Positions 1 through 10,057 of a DNA stretch of 64,000 nucleotides are shown here, one piece after another. Numbering within the stretch: the first letter of the stretch is position 1; the number at the start of each line of letters is the position of its first letter. Made by a program: the position numbers and the translations under genes. The stretch lies in NCBI RefSeq assembly GCF_000003815.2, contig NC_049997.1, positions 1,920,829 through 1,984,828 of the forward strand. The letters run 5' to 3'. This DNA is from Branchiostoma floridae (lineage: Eukaryota; Chordata; Leptocardii; Amphioxiformes; Branchiostomatidae). Under the pieces are notes generated by a model. It had not been told where the DNA came from and did not search any database. It saw only the letters and a list, made by a program, of their open reading frames with translations.

Positions 1-1046
1 ACAGCACAGCGACTTTCGTAAGGTCTACATACTCTTAATATTATTTGATATATTTACCCAAGGAGGTTTTACCTTCCTTAATTTACCTATTTGGTCACTG
101 TACGGGTAATCGCCTGCTAGGATGTACTTGAATCTATCTAGCGAACAAATCGTATCAAATTCTGTGAATTATGTAACAAATTTGTGTATTAACAACCTGT
201 TGTTGGAGCGATTCAGACTCGGTAACTTATACTGGAGGAGATCGCTGTGACACCTTTATAAGCTGTAATGTTAACGCTACATTCTATATGTACAATAATG
301 AGTTTGATTCCGTTAGACTGAAAGAATACACAAAGATTAGTTTAACTTGTGTGATTAATTGATTGCTGTTGTCATGTGAGTAAACTGTCTTTTATGTCAA
401 CCAGGAAGGGCATTTCCATCTCAAAACAGCAAACATATACGAAAGTGCGTGTGCTATAAATGGAAGATTCCTAGCTGTGTTTTTACAACAAAACTGGTGA
501 TTCCGGTTTACTCAAATACAGCAGAGAAACCATCACGATCTGTCAGAATACACTGTAATATGTTATTTTCTTTGCTTTAGTTCATTTATAGTCATGCGAG
601 CCTCGTAACGGAGGCATATCCGTCACAGCAGAATCTTGCCTCATGTTTTCCCAGACAAACGGTTCGGTGATGGTGACAATTTTGAATAAGAAAGGAGCCC
701 CTTTGAAAACACTATTGATGGAAATCGTGTCCACTCCTTTCATTCAGCGGGCAGCTTTAATTCAAATGCGGGTCCCTGAACCCAGGGGTCCTTTCTCTGC
801 AAAATGAAGCTATTGATAAACCAGATATTAAAGTGTTGACCCGCTGTGGCTCTCAGAGCGACTCCGGAATTGTATATCAGTCTAAGAACAGAGCCCGGCA
901 GACCTCCAGCGGTCTAAAACTCCTCCTCGCCTCATCGCTCAAACGCGCCTACCAGGGTGACCTTCTCGCGGTCTCCTCGGAGACGGCAGCCACCTGGCCC
1001 CGGCGACACGTCGAGAGAGCACGGTACTCGCATTCACACGCTCACC
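1..1046 (+). promoter_or_regulatory. Putative promoter and 5' leader of the RFX4-like gene
   Basis: This sequence lies directly upstream of the proposed first coding exon. Bases 1-780 are AT-rich and show no recognisable gene or repeat. From about 836 to 1046 the composition changes to GC- and CpG-rich, as expected of a CpG-island-like promoter or 5' UTR. No in-frame ATG was seen in roughly the last 110 bases before the ATG at 1047. The frame difference shows that the 87-codon open frame at 833-1096 does not share the exon-1 frame. The transcription start cannot be placed from sequence alone, and no TATA box or convincing X-box was found. Confidence 0.4.
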
Positions 1047-1059
1047 ATGGACTCAACAG
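1047..1059 (+). CDS. rfx4: RFX4-like exon 1 (coding start, 13 nt)
   Basis: The coding part is ATG GAC TCA ACA G, giving Met-Asp-Ser-Thr plus the first base of a Glu codon. The ATG sits in a good context (CACCATGG) and is followed by a donor, ACAG|GTACTT, with GT at 1060-1061. Joining the final G to exon 2 at 26746 gives M-D-S-T-E-N-W-I-E-Q-C-L-N-E-S, matching the vertebrate RFX4 start M-D-S-T-E-S-W-I-E-R-C-L-N-E-S as I know it. Thirteen bases alone would prove nothing; the call depends on phase, position upstream of exon 2 and the peptide match across the junction. The extra N-terminal stretch of one human isoform is not visible here. A transcript crossing this junction would settle it. Confidence 0.7.
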
Positions 1060-2270
1060 GTACTTCCTTTGGTCATGTGGCACGTTACTAGCTTGATTAT
1101 AGGTTACATATGAGAGTGCACAAGACAGCTCAATCTTCTAAGGAGTCAGGTTAGTCTGTGTGCAGGTTAGTCATCACTATGGGATTGTTGAATTAGAGAA
1201 ATATGTGGTTGTGATTCTGGTCTATAGATCGTACAGAACAGTAAATGGGCAATGATATGGCAAAACCCTGTATAATATTAGTTGAGGAAATTATTTGGTC
1301 TTGCTAGATCTTTGTGTGTGTGCCCAGTGCCCACCCAGGTTCGAAGAAGCTATCCATGATTAGTCCTATTTATCCCAGTTCAACTAGCCGCGCACACACG
1401 TGAACATCTAGCAAACCTCCAACCATTATCCCCTCAGAACAACATCATTGCGAATATTCTGGACTGAGGACGAAAGTTTTCGGAGACCAAGGATGAAAGC
1501 TCCTTGCGGAGACTGAGGGCCATCGTAGGCCTTCATGCTAAAACTTAGTAAAAGTCTGTCTGACATCGGGATATGCCACGTATTTGTAATATGGGACGCA
1601 ACAAGTCTTTCCCAGTGCCTACTGCGGGCAGATTTACGAAAGGCGCCAAAGAAATACCCTGGGTAAAAATAACAGAAATAAATACCTAGCTAAGAACTAA
1701 ACCAGTGCTTTTGAATTACTATCGTTATTTTATAGAGCATTTTGTTGTGAAGAGATTACTTCCTTCATTCAGAACGCAATACGAATTACTATGAATAGGT
1801 GAGGCCAAAATCGCTATCATTGTTTATTTCTTTATTCAATTTATTTAAGAATCTTCAGGGTGGTCCCTCCAGTTACATTAACTAATTTCCAGGGGATTCC
1901 GGAACCCTTTCAAAAACATAACAAATCAAGATACAAGAAAATCATTCTCAACATAGGTGTAAACTAAAAAAAGAATATTGTGTTGTACATATGTACTTCC
2001 ATTCTACGTTGTACACAAATATAAAGAAACTGTTGAGATGATGTATCTGTATTCAAAATGCGACTTCGCCCTCTGTAAACGACAGTTGGCACCCTGTCCG
2101 TTTTCCATTGTTTTCCACATTGAATGTACACTTCCCTTCAAGTTCAGAAGGCCAGTCATGACTAAGAGCAACCCGTGACTCGTGGATCGTTAATCGCCAG
2201 CCTGCAAACAGTGACGGGTGACAGATTTCTGAATGAATCGCCGTGTAAACTGAAAAGGGGTATTATGTTT
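1060..2270. other. Intron 1 start; nothing recognised
   Basis: About 1.2 kb of AT-rich single-copy-looking sequence. The short open frame at 1978-2178 has no recognisable domain. No repeats matching other parts of the window were noticed. Confidence 0.5.
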
Positions 2271-2300
2271 TGTTGTGTTGTGTTGTGTTGTGTTGTGTTG
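2271..2300. repeat. (TGTTG)n microsatellite
   Basis: Six consecutive TGTTG pentamers, preceded by an imperfect TGTTT start. Confidence 0.95.
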
Positions 2301-2614
2301 CATGATACTGATAGGATTTAGGGGGCATCACAACGGGACCAGAATACTCCCTATTCTCCAAGCAGAGGTTTGTGGGAAAGATTGTGGTTTAGATACGGAG
2401 ATCTCACATATCTCTAGGAACATCCCTTAACCAACGCCATCAGTCAACGATTAAAGGATATTTACATTCAAACATTTAAAGCCGAAATCCACAATGACAA
2501 CAGGGACAAATAACAAATTACGGACTTATAGACTATTCAAGTATATTTATAAAGAAGAAGAGTATCTGGTGATGAACATCATACAACACAGAGTGGCTGT
2601 AACTAACCTCCGGA

Positions 2615-2815
2615 TTACTGTAAATGCATTTAAGTTCGCGGGGATTTGATTTCACGCTAGCGGGAAAGGGGACTTTTCGCGGTGGTTTTAATTTCGCGGT
2701 AACACCATAGACTGCAGTCTAATACCACAGTAGAAAAATGTTCGCGGTGGTTTTAAGTTCGCGGTGAAGTGGTCACCGCGAAACCCGCGAACATTACTCC
2801 ACCGCGAACATTTCT
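2615..2815. repeat. TTCGCGG-rich inverted-repeat element (MITE-like)
   Basis: The motif TTCGCGGT occurs repeatedly in direct orientation, twice as TTCGCGGTGGTTTTAA, and then inverted as ACCGCGAAC near 2775 and 2801. Direct plus inverted copies in 200 bp suggest a small non-autonomous fold-back element. Exact ends and target duplication were not resolved. Confidence 0.55.
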
Positions 2816-2835
2816 TCATTTACAATAGTTGCCAC

Positions 2836-3060
2836 AAGTTACATATCGAGACGGGAAGGCACAACCGCACTCCTCTGCAACATGGAGCATGGAGTCTGTC
2901 AATTTTGTCATCTACAACAGGTAGAAGATGAAGAACACTTTATTTTTTGTCACAGTAGATTGTACCATAATGAACGAATTGTGCTTTATAACTATATCAT
3001 ATCAAAGAGAGTTTCCGTACTTTCAACATCTTAATACTACGGATAAGTTTCTATTTTTAT
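2836..3060 (+). pseudogene. LINE ORF2 C-terminal zinc-knuckle fragment
   Basis: Translation gives a peptide of the type I-E-T-G-R-H-N-R-T-P-L followed, after a frame change, by C-Q-F-C and then E-D-E-E-H-F-I-F and a Cys/Tyr pair. This Cys-x2-Cys...Glu-Asp-Glu-x-His-Phe...Cys...Tyr pattern is the zinc-knuckle-like tail of several non-LTR retrotransposon ORF2 proteins. It recurs at 14685-15148, 39548-40085 and, in part, 50285-50630. The copy is truncated on the 5' side and frameshifted. The clade is not certain. Confidence 0.6.
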
Positions 3061-3320
3061 GCGCCTAGATAAACCTTACATTATATATCAAACATTATCT
3101 GTTCCTATATATACACTTGTATAAAGTAGCGAGAAGATGTTGACCATCTTGTTAGCTTAGCACCTTCAAATTGTTCAATTGTATTTTGTTGTTTCTACAT
3201 AACGCTATGTCTTTTATGTCTGTTATCAGTGACCTGAACCTAGTACGTCGAGGCATGAATGTACAATATAGGTCTTTCATTCAGTCATTTAGCACTTGTC
3301 CCGTTTTCTGGGGAGAGGAT

Positions 3321-3448
3321 ACTCTCCAAGCAGAGGTCGAATCGCGCAGATATAGTACTAGTAGTAGTCGAAAAAAATACACTCGCGCTCGAGTGTATTT
3401 TTTTCAACTTCTACTATATCTGCGCGATTCGACCTCTGCTTGGAGAGT
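3321..3448. mobile_element. 128-bp fold-back element with CTCCAAGCAGAGG ends
   Basis: Arms of about 60 bp begin ACTCTCCAAGCAGAGG at 3321 and end with its complement at 3448, meeting around a 4-nt loop near 3386-3389. The left arm carries about 6 extra bases. The terminal sequence is shared with elements at 5256-6364, 45716-45906 and 25674-25770, so this is a very short member of that MITE family. A 35-bp direct repeat (3302-3336 and 3477-3512) surrounds it, so it may sit inside, or duplicate the end of, a related element starting near 3496. Confidence 0.8.
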
Positions 3449-3475
3449 AGGGAGGGGAGAGAGCGGACAGAAAAC

Positions 3476-3535
3476 GCGTTTTCTGGGGAGAGGATACTCT
3501 CCAAGCAGAGGTTAGGCTCCGGCTGTTTTTTAACG
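3476..3535 (+). repeat. Solo end of the CTCCAAGCAGAGG family
   Basis: TACTCTCCAAGCAGAGGTTA followed by GGCTCCGGCTGTTTTT matches the left end of the 45716-45906 element. No matching right end was found nearby, so it is a truncated copy. Confidence 0.65.
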
Positions 3536-3539
3536 TTCT

Positions 3540-5247
3540 TTGTTAGTCGTTTTTATCGGGCTATAAAATCATTACAATCTTTCCCACCCTTCTGCTTTGA
3601 GGGAAGATATTCTCAGAATTGTCAAAGATAAAGCCGTTCCCCTTTTTCAACCTCCTTGTTTTGAGGCAACACTTTTCTGTAACAATTCCTAGCAACCCCG
3701 TGTGCTGCTAACTTAAGGTAAATGAGAGCATTATAGGTCTTCAAATGCAAGATCAGCAACCATCTGTGATGCTGCCCAATTTACCCCACCTGAGTATTCA
3801 ATAATATTCGTCATCAGTACAAATACGCCAGATTGGCCAGATCTATGAGGTTTGTAGTTTCCTATCGCTGAAATGTCTGGAGGGAAATAGTGAACGTGGT
3901 CCGGGCAAGCCGCCCGTGATGATGATGATGATCGTTGAAAACTTGCTCACAAAATATCCGATTTTGGTATTTTTGCCATTCATCATATCTTCATTTTTTG
4001 AATGAAAAACTTATTGGTCCCTTTGGTGATTTTAGTTCTCTTCCTCTATGTAGGGCTTAGTCATACAAATGCAAATCTAGCGGGCCACCAGCCTTGCTGG
4101 CTCCCACTGGAGCAAGTCCCTGTGTTTACCATCTCAAATGAATAGCCATTGATGTTGTCACAATAATCTGTTTTCAGGTTCTGTACGTTGGGTCGGCACC
4201 AAAGGTTGTATCTGTTATTTGAGATGATTGTCATTTTCATATATGTGCACTGTAGTCCTCAGAAGTTTGAAATAGGGGCCATGAACACGCCATCAGGGAA
4301 CAGAATTCTATAGTGCTTTAAAACCTGAGTTGCTGATGTGAATCGGTATGTGTGAGTGTCCACTCGTCCGAAATCCATACTGTGTACCTTCATAACAGAT
4401 ATTACATTGAAAATATATGTTCAAAATGCTTAATGGAAATCAAAACCAATCCGGAAGAAAATGTCAAAGACTTACTTTCAAGTTCCCACCCCACCCCACG
4501 CGTGCCCACGCTATCAACACATATGAAGTCGTCAAACGTCCAAGACATGTACTTAACATCTCACGTGACTAACGACGCGGCAGAGGTGAAATGAACAAAC
4601 ATTGAAACTGCAAGGAGGTTGAAAAAAGGAACCTCCTTGGAAACAGCAAGGAAGTAAAAACTCTTTGTAACTTGGAAACAGGCACCCACACCCTATCCCA
4701 TAGTTAATTACGTCAATGGTTTAGGGAATGGCAATATAAGAGGAGCACCTCTCAATCTGACCAGAATGAATGCAGAGGGGGCAAGTAATAGACTAGAAAC
4801 TACAAAGGAAACATTTGCAAGTAAATGTAGAATGTCTACCTTCATATGGTCTATATCTAGTCTTCCCTTTCAAGATTTTATAGGGAGGGATATGGAGGAA
4901 AATATGCTGTTTTGGGACATATTGTACACTTTATAAGTGCACCGTACGATGTTGTGTCTCGTTTATATCCGGCCGGAATCGAACGAATATTACTTGTGAA
5001 TATGCCCATTTTAGATTCATTGCTCAGTCTTTCTTCACTTCATCCCCCTCCCGCTTTGTTCATCTCAATTGTTATTCAAATCCCAGCATGAAAAGTGCTT
5101 GATGAGGGAACAATACTATCAAGCCTTTATTCATCGATATGTATGCAGGAATGTGAGCGCTGTGAAAAGAGATTCAAAACATATTGAAAGAAAAGAGCAC
5201 ATATGACTGTTTTGAGGAGCTCTAACGAGTGTGTTTGTAGCTAGCCT
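3540..5247. other. Intron sequence with one short hairpin
   Basis: Apart from the hairpin at 4612-4640 no gene or repeat was recognised. A lone AACCTCCTTG at about 3647 is half of that hairpin family. The 80-codon frame at 4352-4594 has no recognisable domain. Confidence 0.45.
4612..4640. repeat. CAAGGAGGTT/AACCTCCTTG hairpin
   Basis: CAAGGAGGTT is separated by about 9 bases from its perfect complement. The same 10-mer pair recurs at 17523-17541 and 44284-44381, and halves occur near 3647, 17396 and 29245, so it marks a small dispersed inverted-repeat family. Confidence 0.65.
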
Positions 5248-5298
5248 CCATCACATACTCTCCAAGCAGAGGTTAGGTTTTTAACGTTTTTTTAGTCG

Positions 5299-5299
5299 T

Positions 5300-5336
<37 letters not shown>

Positions 5337-5338
5337 CT
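5299..5338. repeat. (GTT)n microsatellite at a LINE 3' end
   Basis: About twelve GTT units. In the - orientation it reads (AAC)n and lies just after the LINE 3' fragment described at 5340-6150. A similar GTT run sits beside the related sequence at 44586, so the microsatellite is probably the terminal repeat of that LINE. Confidence 0.85.
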
Positions 5339-5339
5339 C

Positions 5340-6150
5340 TCTAACCGCTTCAATACGTCGGTAGTTGGTCACATCACATGTGCTTTTCGTGCTTTCTATT
5401 TTGTATTTTATCTTTTTTTATTCAAACATTTAAACATTTAAAGAGTAACACAATATGACAAAGAGGTAGCGCACTCAAGTACAAGACTCATTTTGACACT
5501 ACCCTTACATAAAACAAAGCGTACATTTTTACAAAGAGAAATCAAGTACAAATGAAAAGCAAAGGAAAATCACGTCTGACAAAGAATAATACATTGTGCA
5601 TAATATAACAAGAAAACATAAACGCAAGTCCAGTTTCCCACCCACTGATGAAATAATTGGACATATTACAAAAATGCCAGGACAACTGTGTTTTAAGAAC
5701 GCATAGCTGTAGTGATGAAATTTTGGGTTGTTAACAGAATATTGGAGTTAACAACAGATGAATATAAATGACTACCACGGAGTAAAAGGGAAACTTTGGC
5801 GTTGTCCGATAGTTATGAGAGGTCAAGGGTGTGTCCCAAAAGCCTGGAGAGTTTGCCGATCGAGGAGGGTTGAGCGTCGGGCATTGTACATGGGGCAGTG
5901 GAGTAAGTAATGTGGCACTGTTTCGCGTTGGCACCCGCAGTTACATGCTGGGCTGTTGAGCAATCCTCGAGTAAAGAGACTATGGTTTAGACTACAGGTG
6001 CCAATGCGAAGGCGTAATAGGTGAACACAGGAAATGCGAGAGACATGACTAAAAGATAGTTGAGCTTAACAGGTCGTATGGTTTTTAGGAGAACGGTTCG
6101 AAATTGACAGTAGTTTAAAGAGCGAGTTGACAAATCAAGGTTGCTCCAGT
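5340..6150 (-). pseudogene. LINE ORF C-terminal fragment and 3' UTR
   Basis: On the - strand around 6030-5820 an uninterrupted frame reads H-L-L-R-L-R-I-G-T-C-S-L-N-H-S-L-F and then C-N-C-G-C, R-E-T-V-P-H-Y-L-L-H-C-P-M-Y-N-A-R-R. This is the C-terminal Cys/His region of a LINE ORF2 (pattern C-x-C-G...E-T-x-x-H-Y-L-L-x-C-P-x-Y). A stop follows and then about 480 bp of AT-rich 3' UTR ending in the (AAC)n tract. It is 5'-truncated and lies inside the hAT-like element 5256-6364. Confidence 0.7.
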
Positions 6151-6372
6151 GGTGTGTCGAGTACGGTACTTTCTGGTTTGACCGTTTACAATTTTGTAAA
6201 ACAAACATACATTTACAATTTTGTAAAACAAACATAATCTATGATTTTATCTTTCTGTGTCAAAACCTAACGCAGCAAGATAAAATACGAAATAGAAAGC
6301 CCGATAAAAACGACCAAAAAAACGTTTAAAAAATAGTCGGAGCCTAACCTCTCCTTAAAGAGTACCATCACA

Positions 6373-7690
6373 TGCGTCTGGGGTGGTGGCGTTTATTTCT
6401 TTCGTGGGAACATGGTCTAACGTTCTCCGTATGCTAGAGAGGGGGTTGGTCCCCGAGTTATACCGTGGACTTCTTCCCTCAACCAACTCCCTCGCCGGCA
6501 TTAGTCGATGATTAGCCTCGGCCCATGTTGAAAATTGCGACCCAGTGCTGCAAAAAAATAGAATAAAAGCCACTCTCCGGAAGCTTGCGAATGAGGCTAG
6601 TTTGCAGCGACATTTAAGATACCCAGCCTAAACAAGGAGACCCATGCCAGGGTTTGTGAATCTGAACATATTGGGGCACCGGCTTAGTCGGCTTAAACAT
6701 TTGCATTTTTACTTCAGTCAATTCCGGCTCAGCCCAAATCCTGTCCGAAATCTAATCCGATCAAGGACATTATCCGATCAGCATTAAATCAATGATGTTC
6801 GACCAAAAACGAATAGAGGACGGTTAGTTACATTTACGAAGAGAGCACGAAAACCTTAAAGAAATACATCAATTTTAAATACATACATTCAAACTACGTT
6901 TTGAAAATACAAGTTTATTCAGAATGCCTCCTACCAACACAGATGACCTTTTAAGTTAAAAATTCAAACCGTTTGATTATGAAATTATAGTTCCATAATT
7001 ACAAACCGCGAGGAAGTGTCAATCTAAATAACTATGATCATAAAATGTTTTATTAGCTATAAAATATAGACATCTTTACATTTAAAGTGTTGTTAGGGTG
7101 CACAATTTGCATCATCAGCTAAAAATCAAGAGTGATTAACAATGAATAAGGAACCACGTAGGTCAGAGATTATATATGAAATTTGAATAAATGCTAGGCC
7201 GTATCCGATAGATTACCTCCCAAAGTCGATCACTAGCCAAGTCGCCGAAGACATCACTCATGATCACTGACAACTGTTTCAAGACAATGTAATGGTTGTA
7301 GGGCCTGCTTTCCATCTTCCATATATGGATCATTTGTCGTTATGTTCGCCGAGGGTGTTTTAGAGCATGACCACTTGCCCGAAGATTCTCTTTTTTTCTT
7401 GAGTTGAATCAAGGACAATTTATATTCAGGATATCGCATTATACTTAAAAAAAGCAGAGATGACCTGAGTTAAGCTAAGGGCACAGTCCGCCGTACGTGG
7501 TTTTTGGCCGTACTTTTTTTGTAGGACACGCCCAACACGTTTTTTCCTGAAAACCTTGGGAAGGACTTGCAAGACCAGGGAGGGAGTACAGCGACGCACG
7601 TCACTCACATGGCTGCCGTGAGCGGTTGCGTGCATATCGTCCGTTGCGCAGAAGGGAAGTGAGTTGTACGTGCTTACAACGTACACTTTC
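6373..7690. other. Intron sequence without recognised genes
   Basis: Bases 6373-7400 are AT-rich and show no family resemblance. Bases 7430-7690 hold an 88-codon frame on the - strand with no known domain and a locally CpG-rich stretch (CCGCCGTACG near 7490). It may be an old repeat, but I cannot assign it. Confidence 0.4.
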
Positions 7691-7870
7691 ACACTTGCAC
7701 ACTTTTCACTTTATTTATTTTACCAGTAATTACATCTCAGGCCGGAAATCGGCCTGCTTTTCAGGTAATCCTGGACATAAAAGTACAAAGTACACATAGC
7801 ACATATACAATACATAATAAAATTATCCAATATCAAAGTCCAGACTACGGAGCATCAGCCAGATCAAGTT

Positions 7871-10057
7871 CTAATTCTCAATGAACTTCTTAAAAGTCCT
7901 GAGGCTGAGCAATTGCCGTTGCTTTAGCGGTAGTGAATTCCGGAGGAAAGGTCCGTAGGACTGTAGACTGTTTCGGAATGCAATGACTCTTGCTGGTGGA
8001 CAGCAGAGTAGGTGAGGGTCGTAGTCCCTTAGACGTTTTACCTCTGACCGAGTAGGGCGTACACTCATTGTTGGTGGAGCCTCCCACTTGAACAAAGATG
8101 CCAAGTACGCCGGCGCCTTTCCACGAATTGTCTTAAAGACAGTAACAAGAGTCGTAATTTCTGTCCGTTTACGCACAGAGTCTATCCCTGCCTCTGCTCT
8201 CAAGTTGTCGACTGTGACGTGGTCTCGGAGTTTGTGTCCTGTGATGAGCCTTGCAGCCCTGTTTACCAGTCTATCCAGCTGTAACATAAGAGTTTTGTTG
8301 CCTTGTGCAAGGCTTGGTAGCCATGCTGTGGCGCAATACTCCAGATGAGCCAGTAATAGTGTCTGATACATGGTTTTCAGCACTTCGTCCGTAACAAAGG
8401 CTCTGGCACGTCCCATTGCTCCAAGTCCGCTAAGAAGCTTCTTCGTGATTTTTTGTACCTGTGCTGCCCACCTTAGCGCTGGGTCAAGAGTAATGCCCAG
8501 GTAAGTGAACGAGTCAACTTGTTCGTAAACGTTCACACCGTCTGTTATGTTGACGGTTGTCCCAGCATGCTTCAGTTTCTGAGGGAGCCCGAAGAGCATC
8601 GATTTGGTCTTGTCTGGGTGAAGCAGTACCCTGTTTTCACTTAACCATTTTACCACTCTCTTCATGTCCATAGAGACAGTCTCTTCACATACCTTCACGG
8701 AAACAGCAGAATAGTACAGGACCGTATCATCTGCGTACATGTGAATACTGCATTTTTGGATGACATTGGGTAAATCGTTAACATACAAACAGAATAATAG
8801 CGGACCTAGGACACTTCCCTGAGGTACCCCACAAGAGACCCGAGTTTTTTAAGAGTATTGACCCTGAAGACACGTGCACTGAAGGCGCTCAGAGAGGTAA
8901 GATGTAAACCATTTCATAGCGTCACTATCGAAGCCAAACTTCTTGAGTTTACTTAACATAATCTCGTGGTTGACCGAATCGAATGCCTTCCTTAGGTCCA
9001 GAAATAGTGCCACTGTGACCTTAGAGCAGTTGTACCCAGATGTAATGTCCTCGACAACCTTCTGTACAGCCGTCGCAGTGCTATGGTGTCTTCTGAACCC
9101 ACTTTGGTGAGTCGTGAGAAGTTTACATCTGGTCAGGTAACGTGTCACTTGATTGCATACAAGCTTTTCCATCACCTTCGAGATAACACTTAGAACTGAC
9201 ACAGGGCGATAGTTTCCGACATCAGCACAGCTTCCAGACTTGTGTACAGGTGTAATCTGTGCCTCCTTCCAGTCAGATGGAACCTCTCCAGAGGCGAGAG
9301 ATAAGTTAAATATGTGTGCCAATGGCTTTGCGACCACTGGGGCGGAGTCTTTGAGAAGTTTGGCTGGAATTTTGTCCAACCCTGTTGCTTTCTTCGTTTT
9401 TAACTTTTGAAGTTCATTTAACACTTCAGTCTCTTCCACACAGTCAAAGCTGAACTTCGTCGTGGAATCAGGGATGTGGCGAAGAGGATCTTCCTCGGAA
9501 TCTGGCATCCCATCTGTAAGTCGTGAAGCGCAGGATGTAAAGTAGTCATTGAATTCCTGTGCCATTTCCCCTGGATCAGACATGGAAGTGTTGTCAGCTC
9601 GTAGCAATTTCTGGACTCGCTTTGTTGATTTTGATTTCCCTGTGAAACTATTAATAATTTTCCACATGAGAGATTGGTCACCCTTAGCTTCAGACACAGC
9701 TGCGGCAAAGTGACTTTTCTTCTCCTTTCTGATGATGGATGTTGTCTGGTTTCTTAGAGAACGGTATGTATCCCAGTCCTGTACATCTTTTGTTCTGATG
9801 GCTTTGCGTCTGGCAGCGTCCCGACGACCCATCATGTTTTTCACCGTATCAGTCATCCATGGAGCTGGGCGGTTGTTTTCCCGAGCCGTTTTCGTACGGA
9901 GCGGGGCATGTTCGTCGGGGACATTCAGGAAAATGTCCTTAAATGCATTCCAGGCCTCGCTAACATCCGTGCAGTCGAATACTGCATCCCATCTAGCTGA
10001 TTTTAAACTGTCGATGAAGGCTGCTGTGTGTAGAGCTTGTACGACCTGTATTCGCAC
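7871..10057 (-). pseudogene. LINE reverse transcriptase portion of ORF2
   Basis: A single frame runs from about 10030 to 7871 with one TAA at 8849-8851; the segments on either side (10057-8852 and 8848-7874) are in the same frame. Early residues form the linker between endonuclease and RT, followed by the motifs K-I-P-A-K-L-L-K, N-Y-R-P-V-S-V-L-S, G-F-R-R-H-H-S-T and L-F-L-D-L-R-K-A-F-D-S-V-N-H (first catalytic Asp). The [13 protein letters not shown] segment follows just after the stop, and Y-A-D-D lies at 8726-8737. The C-terminal part, with L-E-Y-C-A-T-A-W and [12 protein letters not shown], is typical of CR1/Jockey RTs. All key residues are present, so this copy decayed recently by one nonsense mutation and one upstream frameshift. 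Confidence 0.9.

Larger units (their letters stand above)
5256..6364. mobile_element. hAT-like non-autonomous element with perfect 8-bp TSD
   Basis: The left end is TACTCTCCAAGCAGAGGTTA at 5256 and the right end is the inverted, slightly diverged form finishing at 6364. The flanks are CCATCACA at 5248-5255 and CCATCACA at 6365-6372, a perfect 8-bp target-site duplication. Subterminal regions (AACGTTTTTTTAGTCG and its inverted counterpart near 6305-6340) also pair. Eight-bp duplications are typical of hAT and P-type DNA transposons. No transposase is encoded: the interior is a LINE 3' fragment on the - strand, so the element is non-autonomous. Confidence 0.8.

Noticed and set aside
833-1096. 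87-codon open frame in the CpG-rich stretch
   Set aside because: It is in a different frame from the supported exon 1, has no recognisable domain, and GC-rich sequence stays open by chance.
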